Source: DASTHG01 sp041498155 (GTDB taxonomy: Bacteria; Gemmatimonadota; Gemmatimonadetes; Gemmatimonadales; GWC2-71-9). Taken from it: a stretch of 20,514 nucleotides of DNA. Both the position numbers and the translations under genes were made by a program. Numbering within the stretch: position 1 is the stretch's first letter; the number at the start of each line of letters is the position of its first letter. This document shows, one piece after another, positions 9,132 through 16,077 of the stretch. The stretch is taken from the NCBI GenBank assembly GCA_041498155.1, contig JBGQHV010000044.1, positions 1-20,514 of the forward strand, read 5' to 3'. The notes beneath the pieces were generated by a model that did no database searches, was not told the origin of the DNA, and worked only from the letters and a program-made list of their open reading frames with translations.

Positions 9132-10691
9132 ATGAACAAGAGGCACGGGTCGCGCACCCCGGTCGCGCTAATCGTTCTCGACGGCTGGGGCTTTCGCCCC
9201 GGCCGCGAAGGCAACGCCATCGAGCTCGGCGTCACGCCCGTCTGGCACCGGCTCTGGGAGCGCGCGCCGCGCACCTTGCTCGACGCTTCGGGCCTCGCCG
9301 TGGGCCTGCCCGAAGGCCAGATGGGCAACAGCGAAGTCGGCCATCTGAACCTGGGGGCCGGTCGCGTCGTTCCGCAGGACATCGTGCGGATCTCCCAGTC
9401 CATCGACTCCGGGGAGTTCTTCGATCTGCCGCCGTTGAAGGAATTGTGCGCGACCGTGCAGCGCGGCGGCGGTACGCTGCACCTCCTGTCGCTCATTGGA
9501 ACGGGAGGGGTGCACGCGCTCGATCAGCATCTACTGGCGGCGGTGGACCTCGGCCGGCGCGCGGGCGTCCCGGTCGCGATTCACGCCTGGCTCGACGGAC
9601 GCGACACCCCGCCGCGGTCGGCGTTGCAGTTCATGCGCGAGCTGCTGGAGCAGATCGGGATCCGGGACCCGGAACCCGGATCCCGGGCTCCGGTCGTGTC
9701 GACGGTGAGTGGTCGGTACTACGCTATGGATCGCGACAAGCGATGGGACCGCACGCGGCTCGCGTACGATGCGATGGCGCACGGCACGGGCATCGCCGCG
9801 CCGGATCCGGTCGCCGCGATCGAGCGCGCCTACGAGAGCGGCGAGACCGACGAGTTCATCAAGCCGCGCGTCGTCACGGGCGCGCCGCGCATCCAGTCCG
9901 GGGATGGGGTGTTCGTGGTCAATTTCCGTGCCGACCGCGTGCGCCAGATGTGCCGGGCCCTCGCCGCCCCGGCATTCGACGGGTTCGCCGACCCCGAGCG
10001 CCCGCGCGTCTCCCTCGTCACCATGACGCAGTACGACGAGACGTTCACGTTTCCCGTCGCGTTCGGGCCGATGGTGCTGCACCGGATCGTCGCCGAGGTG
10101 CTGGCCGAGCACGGCAAGACGATGCTGCGCACCGCGGAGACCGAGAAGTACGCGCACGTCACGTACTTTTTCAACGGTGGCGTCGAGACGCCCTACGCGG
10201 GTGAGGAGCGGCGGCTGGTGCCGTCCCAGCAGGGGGTCGCCACCTACGACCTGATGCCCGAGATGAGCGCGCCCGGGGTGACGGACGTGCTGTGCCAGGC
10301 GCTGGAGCAGCGGGACCACGACTTCATTCTCTGCAACTACGCCAACGGCGACATGGTGGGTCACTCCGGGGTACTACCGGCGGCGGTGAAGGCGGTGGAA
10401 GCGGTCGATGCTGCGCTGGCCCGCGTGCTGGCCAGCGCCGAGCGAGGCGGCACCACGCTGCTGATCACCGCCGACCATGGCAACTGCGAGCTGATGATCG
10501 ATCCCTCCACCGGAGGGCCGCACACCGCGCACACGACGAACCCCGTGCCGTTTTTGATGGTGGGCGCCGAGGGCGTGCGCGCTCTGCGTCCCGGGGGCAG
10601 CCTGCGGGACGTCGGTCCCACGCTGCTCAACCTGCTGGGCGTCGATCCGCCGGCGGACATGACTGGAACAGACCTTCGTGAGGTGCACTGA
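9132..10691 (+). CDS. gpmI: 2,3-bisphosphoglycerate-independent phosphoglycerate mutase
   Basis: GpmI interconverts 3- and 2-phosphoglycerate in glycolysis and gluconeogenesis through a phosphoserine intermediate and two Mn2+ ions. The 519-residue protein has 'VLDGWGFRPGREGNAI' (metal Asp17), 'GNSEVGHLNLGAGR' (nucleophile Ser67), 'HAWLDGRDTPP', 'GRYYAMDRDKRWDR', 'NFRADRVRQ', 'NYANGDMVGHSG' and 'TADHGNCE', so it is complete. Near residues 176-187 ('IRDPEPGSRAP') it carries about 11 residues more than the usual loop before GRYYAMDRD. The DNA there is a perfect 11-bp inverted repeat (9656-9685). I chose the ATG at 9132 because the frame upstream lies antisense in the SH3 gene; no Shine-Dalgarno is visible. 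The stop overlaps the next ATG by one base. Confidence 0.97.
   Translation: MNKRHGSRTPVALIVLDGWGFRPGREGNAIELGVTPVWHRLWERAPRTLLDASGLAVGLPEGQMGNSEVGHLNLGAGRVVPQDIVRISQSIDSGEFFDLPPLKELCATVQRGGGTLHLLSLIGTGGVHALDQHLLAAVDLGRRAGVPVAIHAWLDGRDTPPRSALQFMRELLEQIGIRDPEPGSRAPVVSTVSGRYYAMDRDKRWDRTRLAYDAMAHGTGIAAPDPVAAIERAYESGETDEFIKPRVVTGAPRIQSGDGVFVVNFRADRVRQMCRALAAPAFDGFADPERPRVSLVTMTQYDETFTFPVAFGPMVLHRIVAEVLAEHGKTMLRTAETEKYAHVTYFFNGGVETPYAGEERRLVPSQQGVATYDLMPEMSAPGVTDVLCQALEQRDHDFILCNYANGDMVGHSGVLPAAVKAVEAVDAALARVLASAERGGTTLLITADHGNCELMIDPSTGGPHTAHTTNPVPFLMVGAEGVRALRPGGSLRDVGPTLLNLLGVDPPADMTGTDLREVH
9656..9685. repeat. Palindromic mini-repeat embedded in frame in gpmI
   Basis: Perfect 11-bp arms (CGGGATCCGGG at 9656-9666, CCCGGATCCCG at 9675-9685) enclose an 8-nt spacer; the surroundings are also CCCGG-rich. 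It encodes gpmI residues about 176-185, where the family normally has a short loop, so it looks like a REP-like element inserted without breaking the frame. Confidence 0.7.
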
Positions 10692-11404
10692 TGGGCGGAT
10701 TGGCGGATGGGCGGATGGGCGGATGGACCACCGTGCGGCGCACGGTCACGTGTATCGCGGTGGTGCTATCCGGCCATCCGCCCATCCGGCTATCCGCACA
10801 GGTCGGCCACGACCCCGGGGCCTCTCCCTACCACGACATCCGACACGGGGCCATGCTCCGGGTGGTGGGCGGCTACTTCGGTGGCACACGAGGCAAGGTC
10901 CCGGTCGGCCCCTCGTACGGACCCACCGGCGGATTGCGTCTGGAATACACGGCCGGCAACATGCTGATCTTCACGACGGGGATCGCCTACGCCCAGACCG
11001 ATGCGTACTACGTCACGGCGTTCGACACCACGCCGCGCCGGGTGGGACCGATCAACAACGACCTGGTCCTCGCCGATGCCGGCCTGCAGCTGTCGCTCAC
11101 CGGGGGAAAGACGTTTCACGGCCTGCAGCCGTACGCGGGCGGCACGCTCGGCCTCGCCTTCGGAACGGCGATCCCGGCCGATACGAGCGGCTACCAGTTC
11201 GGCACCAAGTTCACCTACGGACCGGAGGCCGGGGTCCGGTGGTATCCGGCCCGGCGGGTGACGGTCGAGCTGGGTGCCCGGGTGGTGTTTTACAAGCTGC
11301 AGTACCCGGTGTCCTACCTGCTCTACGTCCTCCCCGCCAACGCGCCGCGCAGCGAGGGGACCGCCCACCCGTGGGCGACGTTCGGCGTCGCGTGGACTTT
11401 CTAG
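10691..11404 (+). CDS. Outer-membrane beta-barrel-like protein 1
   Basis: This 237-residue exported protein of unknown function follows gpmI (1-nt overlap, TGATG) and precedes tupB (13-nt overlap). After the signal region it shows alternating Gly/aromatic strands such as 'HGAMLRVVGGYFGG', 'GGLRLEYTAGNMLIFTTGIAY', 'LQPYAGGTLGLAFGT', 'GPEAGVRWYPARRVTVELGARVVFY', and the C-terminal 'WATFGVAWTF' ending in Phe, a classic barrel-assembly signal. About eight strands are plausible. The start is uncertain: ATG at 10691 gives a Gly-rich leader coded by a tandem repeat, whereas GTG at 10733 gives a normal signal peptide ('RRTVTCIAVVL...LSAQ'). Placement next to tungstate/molybdate ABC genes suggests, without proof, a role in oxyanion passage or an envelope sensor. 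Confidence 0.85.
   Translation: MGGLADGRMGGWTTVRRTVTCIAVVLSGHPPIRLSAQVGHDPGASPYHDIRHGAMLRVVGGYFGGTRGKVPVGPSYGPTGGLRLEYTAGNMLIFTTGIAYAQTDAYYVTAFDTTPRRVGPINNDLVLADAGLQLSLTGGKTFHGLQPYAGGTLGLAFGTAIPADTSGYQFGTKFTYGPEAGVRWYPARRVTVELGARVVFYKLQYPVSYLLYVLPANAPRSEGTAHPWATFGVAWTF
10693..10799. repeat. Inverted pair of octamer tandem repeats across the beta-barrel 1 start
   Basis: Four copies of KGGCGGAT (10693-10724) are mirrored by four copies of the complementary ATCCGSCY-type octamer (10768-10799, the last copy imperfect), 43 nt apart. Inside lie further inverted words (ACCACCG/CGGTGGT and CCGTGC/GCACGG), so the whole block can fold into one large stem. The left arm covers the ATG; the right arm encodes the end of the signal peptide ('SGHPPIRLSA'). 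Confidence 0.7.
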
Positions 11405-12087
11405 CCGACGGGCTGCGTCGCGCCGTTCATCTGCTCCTGGCGGGCGATGCCGAAGTGCTCGGCATCACCCTGCTCACCCTCAAGATCGCGCTGGTCGCGA
11501 CCGCGATCGCCTGCGCCCTGGGGATTCCGGCGGGCTTCGTGCTCGCGACACGGCCATTCTGGGGCCGCCGGGCGGCGCTGACGGTCGTCAACACCGCCCT
11601 CGCCTTCCCCACGGTCGTGGTCGGCCTGCTCCTCTTCGGGCTGCTGTCGCGGCGCGGACCGCTCGGCAGCCTCGGGATGCTCTACACCTGGCAGGCGATC
11701 GTCGTCGGCGACGTCCTGCTCGCCCTCCCCATCGCCGCGGCGTTGTCCGCGGCGGCCGTACAGGGCGTCGATCCCCGCTTTCGGCGCACGGCGGAGACGC
11801 TGGGCGCCGGCCCCTGGCGCAGCGCCTGGACGGTGGCGCGGGAGGCGCGGTTCGGGCTCGCCACCGTCGTCACCGCCGCCTTCGGCCAATGCACCGCCGA
11901 GGTCGGGGCCGCGCTGATCGTGGGGGGGAACATCCGCGGCCAGACCCGCACCCTCACCACCGCCGTGGCGCTGTACACGGGACAGGGCGACTTCGGTCTC
12001 GCGCTGGCGCTCGGGTGCATCCTCTTGCTGCTCGCGCTGCTCGTGAACGTGGCGCTGCAGGCGCTCCAGGGGCACGGCCGTGCTTGA
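11392..12087 (+). CDS. TupB-like tungstate/molybdate ABC transporter permease
   Basis: This 231-residue inner-membrane permease of the BPD_transp_1 family has about five to six hydrophobic segments. The EAA coupling loop is 'AAVQGVDPRFRRTAETLGAGPWRSAWTVARE' in pattern (split, residues about 125-155). The C-terminal 'LIVGGNIRGQTRTLTTAVAL' and 'GQGDFGLALALGCILLLLALLVN' match the layout of TupB, the tungstate-specific permease, better than ModB. The start is the GTG at 11392, inside the last 13 bp of the beta-barrel gene; the frame is open far upstream but only as an overlap. It should pair with the ATPase at 12080 (8-bp overlap). No TupA/ModA substrate-binding protein is found in the window. 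Oxyanion transport is well supported by family resemblance and context; tungstate versus molybdate is not settled. Confidence 0.85.
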   Translation: MDFLADGLRRAVHLLLAGDAEVLGITLLTLKIALVATAIACALGIPAGFVLATRPFWGRRAALTVVNTALAFPTVVVGLLLFGLLSRRGPLGSLGMLYTWQAIVVGDVLLALPIAAALSAAAVQGVDPRFRRTAETLGAGPWRSAWTVAREARFGLATVVTAAFGQCTAEVGAALIVGGNIRGQTRTLTTAVALYTGQGDFGLALALGCILLLLALLVNVALQALQGHGRA

Positions 12088-13075
12088 GCTGCGCGGCGTG
12101 CGCCAGCGCTACGAAGGACGCACCGTCCTCGAGCTCGACCATTTCACCGTGGCGCGCGGCGCCATCGTGGCGATCGTCGGCCCCAACGGATCCGGGAAGA
12201 GCACCCTGCTCCGCCTGGCCGCGCTGCTCGAAGCGCCGAGCGCGGGTGAAGTCTGGCTCGACGGACGGCGCGCGCCGCGCAGCGCGGCGGCCCGGCGCCG
12301 CGTCACGCTGGTCGAGCAGCGCCCCGTGCTGTTCCGCGGCAGCGTGCGCGAGAATCTGGAATTCGGCTTGCGGACCAGAGGGACGCGGCGCAACGAGCTG
12401 GGCGCCCGAGTCGATGCGGTCGCCCGGCGATTCGGAATCGGTAACCTGCTGAGCCGGGCGCGCCGGGAGCTGTCGGAAGGGGAGATCCAGCGGGTGGCGG
12501 TGGCACGGGCGCTCGTGCTCGAGCCGGACGTCCTGCTCTTGGACGAGCCGGTGAGCTCCGCCGATCGGGCGGCCGCCGTGCAGCTCTACCAGACGCTCCA
12601 GGAGGAGCGCCAGCGCCGCGGGTTGACCATCTGCCTCGCCTCCCACCAGCTCGAGGATGCGTACCGCTGGTCGGATGATCTGCGCGCGCTCGCGGACGGT
12701 CGGATCGTGCCGATCAGTCCCGAGAATCTGTTCCGGGTGGAGTTGCCCCCCGGACCGCCCGACGTCACGCGCCACGTGCGCGTCGGGTCGGTGGAGATCG
12801 CGGTGGCGACGGAGCGCACCGGGCCGGCGATTCTCGCCGTCCCGCCGAGCGACATCATTCTCTCGCGAGCGCCCGTGGCGTCGTCGGCGCGCAACGTCTT
12901 TTCCGGTCAGGTGACGCGTCTCACGCGGCCCAAGCCCGGCCTGGTGCACGTGACGGCGGAGGTCGGTGTGGAGCTGGTGGCGGCGGTTACCGAAGAAGCG
13001 GTGCGCGAGCTGGGGCTCACACCCGGCGCCCCGGTCACCTGCGCGTTCAAGGCCAGCGCGGTGCGGGTATTCTGA
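12080..13075 (+). CDS. TupC/ModC-like ABC transporter ATPase with TOBE (Mop-like) domain
   Basis: This 331-residue cytoplasmic ATPase energises the adjacent TupB-like permease. It has Walker A 'GPNGSGKST' (34-42), Q-loop Gln80 ('VEQRPVLF'), the signature at 131-135, Walker B 'VLLLDEP' (151-157, Glu156) and H-loop His189 ('ASHQ'). Residues about 265-331 form a C-terminal TOBE-like domain ('SARNVFSGQVTRL...VGVELVAAVTEEAV'), which in ModC/TupC-type transporters binds oxyanion for feedback control. The signature reads LSEGE instead of LSGGQ/LSGGE, with Gly at the third position replaced by Glu. The GTG at 12080 overlaps the permease stop by 8 bp. The product is one of a probable Mo/W uptake and cofactor operon. 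Confidence 0.88.
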   Translation: MLELRGVRQRYEGRTVLELDHFTVARGAIVAIVGPNGSGKSTLLRLAALLEAPSAGEVWLDGRRAPRSAAARRRVTLVEQRPVLFRGSVRENLEFGLRTRGTRRNELGARVDAVARRFGIGNLLSRARRELSEGEIQRVAVARALVLEPDVLLLDEPVSSADRAAAVQLYQTLQEERQRRGLTICLASHQLEDAYRWSDDLRALADGRIVPISPENLFRVELPPGPPDVTRHVRVGSVEIAVATERTGPAILAVPPSDIILSRAPVASSARNVFSGQVTRLTRPKPGLVHVTAEVGVELVAAVTEEAVRELGLTPGAPVTCAFKASAVRVF

Positions 13076-13077
13076 CC

Positions 13078-13497
13078 ATGCCGATCGCCTATCTTACCAG
13101 GGTCGTGGCGTTTACGGCGACGCATCGCATCGCGCGGGCGGACTGGACCGAAGAGCGCAACGCCGCCACCTTCGGAAGAGCCGCGCAGGATCATGCGCAC
13201 CAGTACGAGTGCCGGGTTACGGTCAAAGGGCCGCTCGTCGCCGAGCAGGGTGGCGTCGTGAGTCTGACGGCGCTCGACGGTATCCTCGCCCGGGAAATCA
13301 CCGACCGGCTCGAGGGTCAGCACATCCACCGGGCCCTGCCGGAATTCGCCGACGGGCAGCAGCTGACGACCGGGGAAGCGCTCGCGGTGTACTTCTGGGG
13401 GCGGCTGGCGACCGCGCTGCCGTCCGGAGTACAGCTCCACGCGATTCGTGTCCAGGAGGGGTCTCATCTCTACTCCGAGTACTTCGGCGAAGCCTGA
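13078..13497 (+). CDS. 6-pyruvoyl-tetrahydropterin synthase/QueD-fold protein lacking catalytic Cys and Asp
   Basis: This 139-residue protein has the T-fold layout of the PTPS/QueD family: 'FTATHRIA' (zinc His16), 'FGRAAQDHAHQY' (zinc His39 and His41), 'VVSLTALDGIL', 'HIHRALPEF', 'LTTGEALAVYFWGRL' and 'VQEGSHLYSEY' (substrate Glu127). QueD normally reads CxxxHGH; here the Cys position is Ala35 and the Gly is Ala40. The catalytic Asp-His pair (DHR) reads Ile83-His84. The PTPS-III alternative (Glu three before the His) is also absent (Ala36). It therefore probably keeps zinc and pterin binding but not classic chemistry. It lies 2 bp after tupC and just before fdhD, with no queuosine or folate gene nearby, so a pterin-related role in Mo/W cofactor biology is my inference. 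Confidence 0.82.
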   Translation: MPIAYLTRVVAFTATHRIARADWTEERNAATFGRAAQDHAHQYECRVTVKGPLVAEQGGVVSLTALDGILAREITDRLEGQHIHRALPEFADGQQLTTGEALAVYFWGRLATALPSGVQLHAIRVQEGSHLYSEYFGEA

Positions 13498-13516
13498 GGG
13501 TTCGCGCCGCGGCCGC

Positions 13517-14236
13517 ATGACCGCCGACTCCGCCGTGGTGGAGGAGTGGCCGGTCTGGCTCGAGGTGAACGGCGCGCCCGTGGTGACGTGGATGTGCACG
13601 CCGGACCAGCTCGAGGAGCTGGCGGCGGGCTGGCTCCACGGCGAGGGCTACATCGATTCCGTGGACGACCTCCTGAAATTGCGCCCCTGCGCGACCGATC
13701 TCGGATTCTGGGCGGACGTGCGGCCGGAAGGCGTGGCGCGCGTCGCGGCGGAGAACCGCCGCCGCGTGCTGGCGTCGGGTTGTGGGGCCGTGACGACGAT
13801 GCTCGCCGATCCCCAGGCGGTCCCACGAGCCGTCGTGCGCGGGGAGCCGCCGGTTCCCGAGCAGCTGCGCGTCCTGTTCAAGGCCTTGTTCGCGCGCGGT
13901 GAGCGCTACAACGAGACCGGCGGCATTCACGCCGCGGCGTTGACCGACGCCACGGCGCTGGAATTCCACGCCGAAGACATCGGGCGGCACAACGCGGTGG
14001 ACAAGGTGATCGGCGCCGCCGTGCTGGCCCGCCGCCCGATCGCGGGACTCGGACTGCTCGTCACGGGACGCATTTCCGCCGAGCTGGCGTTCAAGGCGTC
14101 GCGCGCGGGCCTCGCCTGGGTCGCGACGCCCAGCGTGCCCTCCACGCTGGCCGTGGTGATCGCCCAGCGCTCCGGCATGGTGCTCGTGGGGCGGGCGGTG
14201 AGCGGGTCGCCGCACGTCCATCGGCCCGAGGCGTGA
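13517..14236 (+). CDS. fdhD: Formate dehydrogenase accessory sulfurtransferase FdhD
   Basis: FdhD transfers sulfur from a cysteine desulfurase to the bis-MGD cofactor of formate dehydrogenase, which activates it in the cytoplasm. The 239-residue protein contains the family blocks 'WLEVNGAPVVTWMCTPDQLEELAAGWL', the loop Cys region 'ASGCGAV' (Cys89), 'GGIHAAALTD', 'AEDIGRHNAVDKVIGAA', 'TGRISAELAFKASRAGLAWVATPSVPS' and 'VLVGRA' (long blocks abridged in pattern). In E. coli the loop is CGVC with two Cys (121/124); here the second position is Val92. I chose the ATG at 13517; a GTG/ATG-initiated extension back to 13448 would overlap the previous gene and has no domain. No formate dehydrogenase subunit lies in the window. 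Its neighbours mobA, mobB and moeA make the same cofactor. Confidence 0.93.
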   Translation: MTADSAVVEEWPVWLEVNGAPVVTWMCTPDQLEELAAGWLHGEGYIDSVDDLLKLRPCATDLGFWADVRPEGVARVAAENRRRVLASGCGAVTTMLADPQAVPRAVVRGEPPVPEQLRVLFKALFARGERYNETGGIHAAALTDATALEFHAEDIGRHNAVDKVIGAAVLARRPIAGLGLLVTGRISAELAFKASRAGLAWVATPSVPSTLAVVIAQRSGMVLVGRAVSGSPHVHRPEA

Positions 14237-14670
14237 CGCCGGATGCGCTGCGAGCGTTGCTGCGCCACGCGCGGGTCGTCGCGGTCGTGGGGTTGTCGCC
14301 CAATCCGGCGCGACCCAGTCACTCCGTCGCCCGCTACCTCCAGCGCGTGGGATACCAGATCGTGCCGGTGAACCCGTTTCATCCCGAGATCCTCGGGGCG
14401 CGGAGCTATCCGTCCCTCGCGGCGGCCGCGCGAGATCACGCGATCGACGTCGTCGATGTGTTCCGGCGCAGCGAGCTGGCGGCCGCCGTGGTCGACGAGG
14501 CCATCGCGCTCCGGCCGCGCCTGATCTGGCTGCAGCAGGGCGTATTCGATGCGGCGGCCGGGGCGCGCGCCGCCGCCGCCGGGATCCCCTGTGTCATGGA
14601 TCGCTGTCTGGCGATCGACCACGAGCGCCTGTTCGTCCCCGCCAACAGCTCTCACCTGGAGCCACGATGA
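14233..14670 (+). CDS. CoA-binding domain protein (CoA_binding_2, YccU-like)
   Basis: This 145-residue cytoplasmic Rossmann-fold protein has 'VVAVVGLSPNPARPSHSVA' (nucleotide-binding loop, about 15-33), 'GYQIVPVNPFHPEILGARSYPSL', 'DVVDVFRRSE', 'RLIWLQQGVFDAAAGARAAAAG' (abridged in pattern) and 'CVMDRCLAIDHERL'. This layout is typical of the stand-alone CoA-binding domain related to succinyl-CoA synthetase alpha; its exact role is unknown in most bacteria. The GTG at 14233 overlaps the fdhD stop (GTGA), and its stop overlaps the next start (ATGA), so it is embedded in the Mo-cofactor array. The family call is safe; the function is not known. Confidence 0.88.
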   Translation: MTPDALRALLRHARVVAVVGLSPNPARPSHSVARYLQRVGYQIVPVNPFHPEILGARSYPSLAAAARDHAIDVVDVFRRSELAAAVVDEAIALRPRLIWLQQGVFDAAAGARAAAAGIPCVMDRCLAIDHERLFVPANSSHLEPR

Positions 14671-15476
14671 CCCGACTGTCGTTTGCCATTCTCCTGACGT
14701 GTGGGATTCCGGTCGGCGTCGTGGCCCAGGAGACCCCGTCCTCCCCTACGTTGATCTTCACGATCCACGCCGGCGTGGCCGGTGGCCACTCGCTGTGGTC
14801 CGTTGCCAAGCAGCCTAGATGCACCACCAGCGGCGGAACCTGCGGATCCCCGTACGACACCTTGCGTATCAGCCGCAGCGTGGGCAGCGGCCTCACGGCC
14901 GGGCTCACGGTGACCTATTTCCCCGGGCCCCACGTCGGCTACTACGGCGAGGCATCGTTCGTCGGCTTGTCGCTGGACGACAACTGCTCCGAGGTCTTCG
15001 TCGCGGGCGGATCGGGGAGCGTCAACGACGTGCTCTGCCAGGTGGTGACGGGGACTTCGATCACGATGGGTGCGGTTTCCTTCCTCGGGGGCGTCACGCT
15101 GCGCGCCGGGCCGGTGTCCGGCGTCACCCCCTACGTCATTCTGGGCGGCGGACTGCTCGCCTTTTCGCAAAGTACGCTCGACATGTCGGGGGAGCTGGTG
15201 ACCGGCGGCGCCGTGGAACGTATATCCATCGTCGTCGACAACTCTCCCGCCCGCGTCTCCCCGGTGGCGACCGTCGGCGCAGGCCTGCGCGTGCGCGCCG
15301 GCGCGGGGTACGGCGTGCGCCTGAGCGTGGAAGACTTAATCGCGAAGTTCGAGCGCCTGCAGGGCCCGGTCAACGCCCTCGGCCAGGGGCCGGTCACCTC
15401 GAAGTTCTATCACCACTTCGTGGTGCGCTTCGGCCTCGACGTCGTGCTCGAGAGGAAACGCGGCCGGCGCTACTGA
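14667..15476 (+). CDS. Outer-membrane beta-barrel-like protein 2
   Basis: This 269-residue exported protein of unknown function has the signal peptide 'MTRLSFAILLTCGIPVGVVAQ', cleaved near residue 21. Alternating strands follow ('LTAGLTVTYFPGPHVGYYGEASFVG', abridged here to its pattern; 'GVTPYVILGGGLLAF'; 'VATVGAGLRVRAGAGYGVRLSVED'; 'HHFVVRFGLDVVLE'). Four cysteines form two likely pairs ('PRCTTSGGTC' and 'DDNCSEVF...VLCQ'), consistent with periplasmic or surface disulfides. It resembles generic OmpW/OMP_b-brl-type small barrels. Placed between a CoA-binding protein (4-bp overlap) and mobA (1-bp gap), it is an unexpected envelope gene in a cofactor cluster. Localisation is fairly sure; function unknown. 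Confidence 0.82.
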   Translation: MTRLSFAILLTCGIPVGVVAQETPSSPTLIFTIHAGVAGGHSLWSVAKQPRCTTSGGTCGSPYDTLRISRSVGSGLTAGLTVTYFPGPHVGYYGEASFVGLSLDDNCSEVFVAGGSGSVNDVLCQVVTGTSITMGAVSFLGGVTLRAGPVSGVTPYVILGGGLLAFSQSTLDMSGELVTGGAVERISIVVDNSPARVSPVATVGAGLRVRAGAGYGVRLSVEDLIAKFERLQGPVNALGQGPVTSKFYHHFVVRFGLDVVLERKRGRRY

Positions 15477-15477
15477 G

Positions 15478-16077
15478 ATGCGCGGCGCCGTCCTCGCCGG
15501 CGGCGCCGCCAGCCGCTACGGCGGCCAACCCAAGGGACTGCTCCAGGTCGGCGGTCGCCGCATCCTCGACCGCGTGGTGGACGGCGTCGCGGCCGCGGTG
15601 GGATCGCCGCCGCTCCTCGTCGCCAATGCTCCCGACGCCGCGACGTGGTGTCCCGGGTTGCGCTGCGTCCCCGACGTGCGCGCCGGCGCGGGAAGCCTGG
15701 GCGGCATCTACACCGCCGTCTGCGCGGGCCCGGGCCCGGTCCTGTGCGTCGCCTGGGACATGCCGTTCGTGATCGAAGCGTTGCTCCGAACGCTCGTGGC
15801 GGAAAGCGCCGGATTCGACGCCTTCCTGCCGGAAAGCGGGGGCCGGCGCGGCCTGGAGCCGTTGTGCGCCGTGTACGGCCCAGCGTGCCGCCCGGCCATC
15901 GAGCAGGCGCTGGAGCGGGGCGACCTGCGGGCCATCGCCTTCCACGACGCGGTGCGGACGGGTACACTATCGCTCGACCGGGTTCGTGCGTTGGGTGATC
16001 CCGAGACGCTGTTCTTCAACATCAATCGCCCCGAGGACCTCGAGCGGGCGGAGGCGCTGTGGCGGCGACGCGGATAA
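15478..16077 (+). CDS. mobA: Molybdenum cofactor guanylyltransferase MobA
   Basis: MobA joins GMP from GTP to Mo-molybdopterin to make the (bis-)MGD cofactor needed by formate dehydrogenases and other DMSO-reductase-family enzymes. The 199-residue cytoplasmic protein begins with the nucleotide-binding motif 'LAGGAASRYGGQPKG' (6-20). It has the metal-binding Asp94 in 'VAWDMPF' and the C-terminal 'FFNINRPEDLERAEAL', which is characteristic of MobA. Length is normal. It starts 1 bp after the second beta-barrel gene and overlaps mobB by 19 bp. It should act with MobB and MoeA encoded directly downstream. Confidence 0.95.
   Translation: MRGAVLAGGAASRYGGQPKGLLQVGGRRILDRVVDGVAAAVGSPPLLVANAPDAATWCPGLRCVPDVRAGAGSLGGIYTAVCAGPGPVLCVAWDMPFVIEALLRTLVAESAGFDAFLPESGGRRGLEPLCAVYGPACRPAIEQALERGDLRAIAFHDAVRTGTLSLDRVRALGDPETLFFNINRPEDLERAEALWRRRG

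Noticed and set aside
10693..10799. CRISPR array or direct-repeat locus
   Set aside because: The units are 8 nt without spacers and are arranged as an inverted pair, so not CRISPR.
10678..11391. Long N-terminal extension of the TupB-like permease
   Set aside because: The frame is open upstream, but the sequence there is the shadow of the beta-barrel gene. TupB proteins are about 230 residues, matching the GTG start at 11392.
10691..11404. Beta-barrel 1 as the missing tungstate-binding protein
   Set aside because: Its strand pattern, Gly/aromatic alternation and terminal Phe are those of an outer-membrane barrel, not a two-lobed periplasmic binding protein.
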